Below, in pieces: positions 62,972 to 64,000 of a DNA stretch of 64,000 nucleotides (its first letter is position 1; each line of letters starts with the position of its first letter). Below the pieces are notes generated by a model that made no database searches, was not told the origin of the DNA, and saw nothing but the letters and a program-made list of their open reading frames with translations. This stretch comes from Shimia abyssi (GTDB lineage Bacteria > Pseudomonadota > Alphaproteobacteria > Rhodobacterales > Rhodobacteraceae): NCBI RefSeq assembly GCF_003014475.1, contig NZ_PYGJ01000001.1, positions 682,001-746,000 of the forward strand, written 5' to 3'. The position numbers and the translations under genes are program-made.

Positions 62972-64000
62972 TGAACAAAATCTTTGAAACCCCCCTCTAT
63001 CCCTACACGCGCAGCCCTGATCAGGACGCCGCTACACCAGTCCGCCGCAAGGTGGTGATCATCGGCGCTGGCCCCGTTGGCCTCGCCGCAGCCATCGACC
63101 TCGCCCAACAGGGCATCGAGGCCGTCATTCTTGATGAAAACGACAAGGTCAGCTTCGGCAGCCGCGCCATCTGTTTTGCTAAACGCCCCCTCGAAATCCT
63201 CGACCGGCTAGGCTGCGGCGATCCGTTTGTCGACAAAGGCGTGCAATGGAACGTCGGCAAAGTTTTCTTTGACGACCGCCAGGTGTATGACTTCAATCTA
63301 CTTCCCGAAGATGGCCACAAACGCCCCGCCTTTATCAATCTTCAGCAATATTACTTCGAAGAATACCTCGTCCGTCGCGTGTTCGAGCTTCAGGCCGAAG
63401 GTGCCCCCATTGAAATCCGGGGCCGCAACAAAGTCGAGGCTATCGGTACCCACCCCGATCACGTTGCGCTAGAGGTCGACACTCCCGAAGGCGCCTACAC
63501 GCTGGAAGCGGACTGGCTCATCGCTTGTGACGGCGCAAACTCTCCAACTCGTCGCATGTTAGGGCTCGACTTCGTGGGACGAGTGTTCGAAGACAATTTC
63601 CTTATCGCTGATGTGATCATGGAAGCCGACTTCCCCACAGAACGTTGGTTCTGGTTCGACCCGCCCTTCAACAAAGGGCAATCCGCTCTCTTGCACAAAC
63701 AGCCCGACAATGTCTGGCGCATTGATTTGCAACTGGGTTGGGACATCGACAAGGAACGCGAAAAACGCCCTGAAAATGTCATTCCCCGCCTCAGAGAGAT
63801 GCTCGGCAACGAGGTCGAATTTGAGCTCGAATGGGTGTCGATCTACACGTTCCAATGCCGCCGCATGGAAGATTTCCGTCATGGTCGCGTCCTGTTCGCA
63901 GGCGACGCTGCTCATCAGGTCTCTCCCTTTGGTGCACGTGGCGCCAACTCCGGGCTGCAGGACACCGATAACCTCGCATGGAAACTCAAACTGGTTCTTG
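62972..64000 (+). CDS. FAD-dependent aromatic-ring monooxygenase, 3'-truncated by window
   Basis: A class A flavoprotein hydroxylase; 343 codons are in the window and the gene continues beyond 64000. The Rossmann motif VVIIGAGPVGLAAAIDL is at about residues 29-45, the DG motif is in LIACDGANSPTRR, and the ribityl-binding GD motif in LFAGDAAHQVSPFGARGANSGLQD. The family includes 3-(3-hydroxyphenyl)propionate and 3-hydroxyphenylacetate hydroxylases. Beside hmgA-fahA it might hydroxylate a hydroxyphenylacetate to homogentisate. ATG at 62972 has GGGAGGAAG upstream. Confidence 0.85.

Noticed and set aside
1..64000. tRNA, rRNA, CRISPR arrays, insertion sequences, prophage genes
   Set aside because: I read all gaps for cloverleaf-like or repeat-spacer patterns and transposase or integrase motifs and found none. 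Short tRNAs are hard to exclude by eye, but no gap looked like one.

Overview
The window reads as chromosomal DNA of a marine alphaproteobacterium of the family Rhodobacteraceae (Roseobacter group). The evidence is gene content and order: ccoNOQP-usp-fnrL-hemN with ccoGHI beside it, an F0-only ATP synthase operon with duplicated b/b' subunits, TrcR (DUF1013), MipZ, BluB, a yej-type peptide transporter, and several GcvA-type LysR regulators. It is gene-dense and moderately GC-rich, and I see no insertion sequence, phage, CRISPR array, rRNA or tRNA gene.

Region by region. 1-11.5 kb is the micro-oxic respiration block: ccoI (partial), ccoH, ccoG, an AraC regulator, a LysR regulator, the cbb3 oxidase operon ccoNOQP, a universal stress protein, fnrL and hemN. 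Four FNR-type boxes lie here (2141, 3497, 8270, 10025). The one at 3497 precedes no protein gene. It is followed at class-II promoter spacing by a -10 element and, about 70-120 bases later, by a strong intrinsic terminator, so I predict an undescribed FnrL-controlled small RNA at about 3340-3463. 11.5-17.3 kb is a four-gene peptide ABC transporter operon. 17.4-28.6 kb holds housekeeping genes: 4.5S SRP RNA with a readable promoter, a CpdB-like nucleotidase, nudC, pheA, a membrane-anchored cytochrome c, dnaX-ybaB-recR and trcR. 28.6-32.5 kb carries a secreted RNase T2, a small lipoprotein and atpIBEGF, with an intrinsic terminator inside the operon just after atpE.

32.5-40 kb is mostly regulators with divergent partners (LysR/DUF1127, LysR/azoreductase-DoxX), an exporter, a PhyH dioxygenase, a YbaK deacylase and an Old Yellow Enzyme. 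40-52.2 kb is a much-expanded version of the classic ffh-rpsP-rimM-trmD-rplS block. Five tandem, overlapping GNAT acetyltransferases and a chorismate mutase lie between ffh and rpsP, bluB between rpsP and rimM, a sulfotransferase-like gene between rimM and trmD, and a TylF-like methyltransferase plus two opposite-strand genes between trmD and rplS-rpmE. 52.3-58.5 kb contains an outer-membrane barrel, an MFS carrier, a Cys/Met-metabolism PLP enzyme, a pseudouridine synthase, mipZ and a class III nucleotide cyclase. 58.5-64 kb is a homogentisate catabolic cluster: a MarR regulator divergent from hmgA-fahA, then a metallo-beta-lactamase-fold protein with a degenerate metal motif, and a flavoprotein monooxygenase running off the end.

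How the parts work together: FnrL probably senses low oxygen and switches on the cbb3 oxidase, its copper-loading factors, oxygen-independent haem synthesis and the predicted sRNA. SRP RNA (17.5 kb) and its protein Ffh (40 kb) form one particle. The hmg cluster opens and hydrolyses the homogentisate ring to fumarate and acetoacetate. All functions are assigned from sequence motifs and knowledge of the families; no database search was run.
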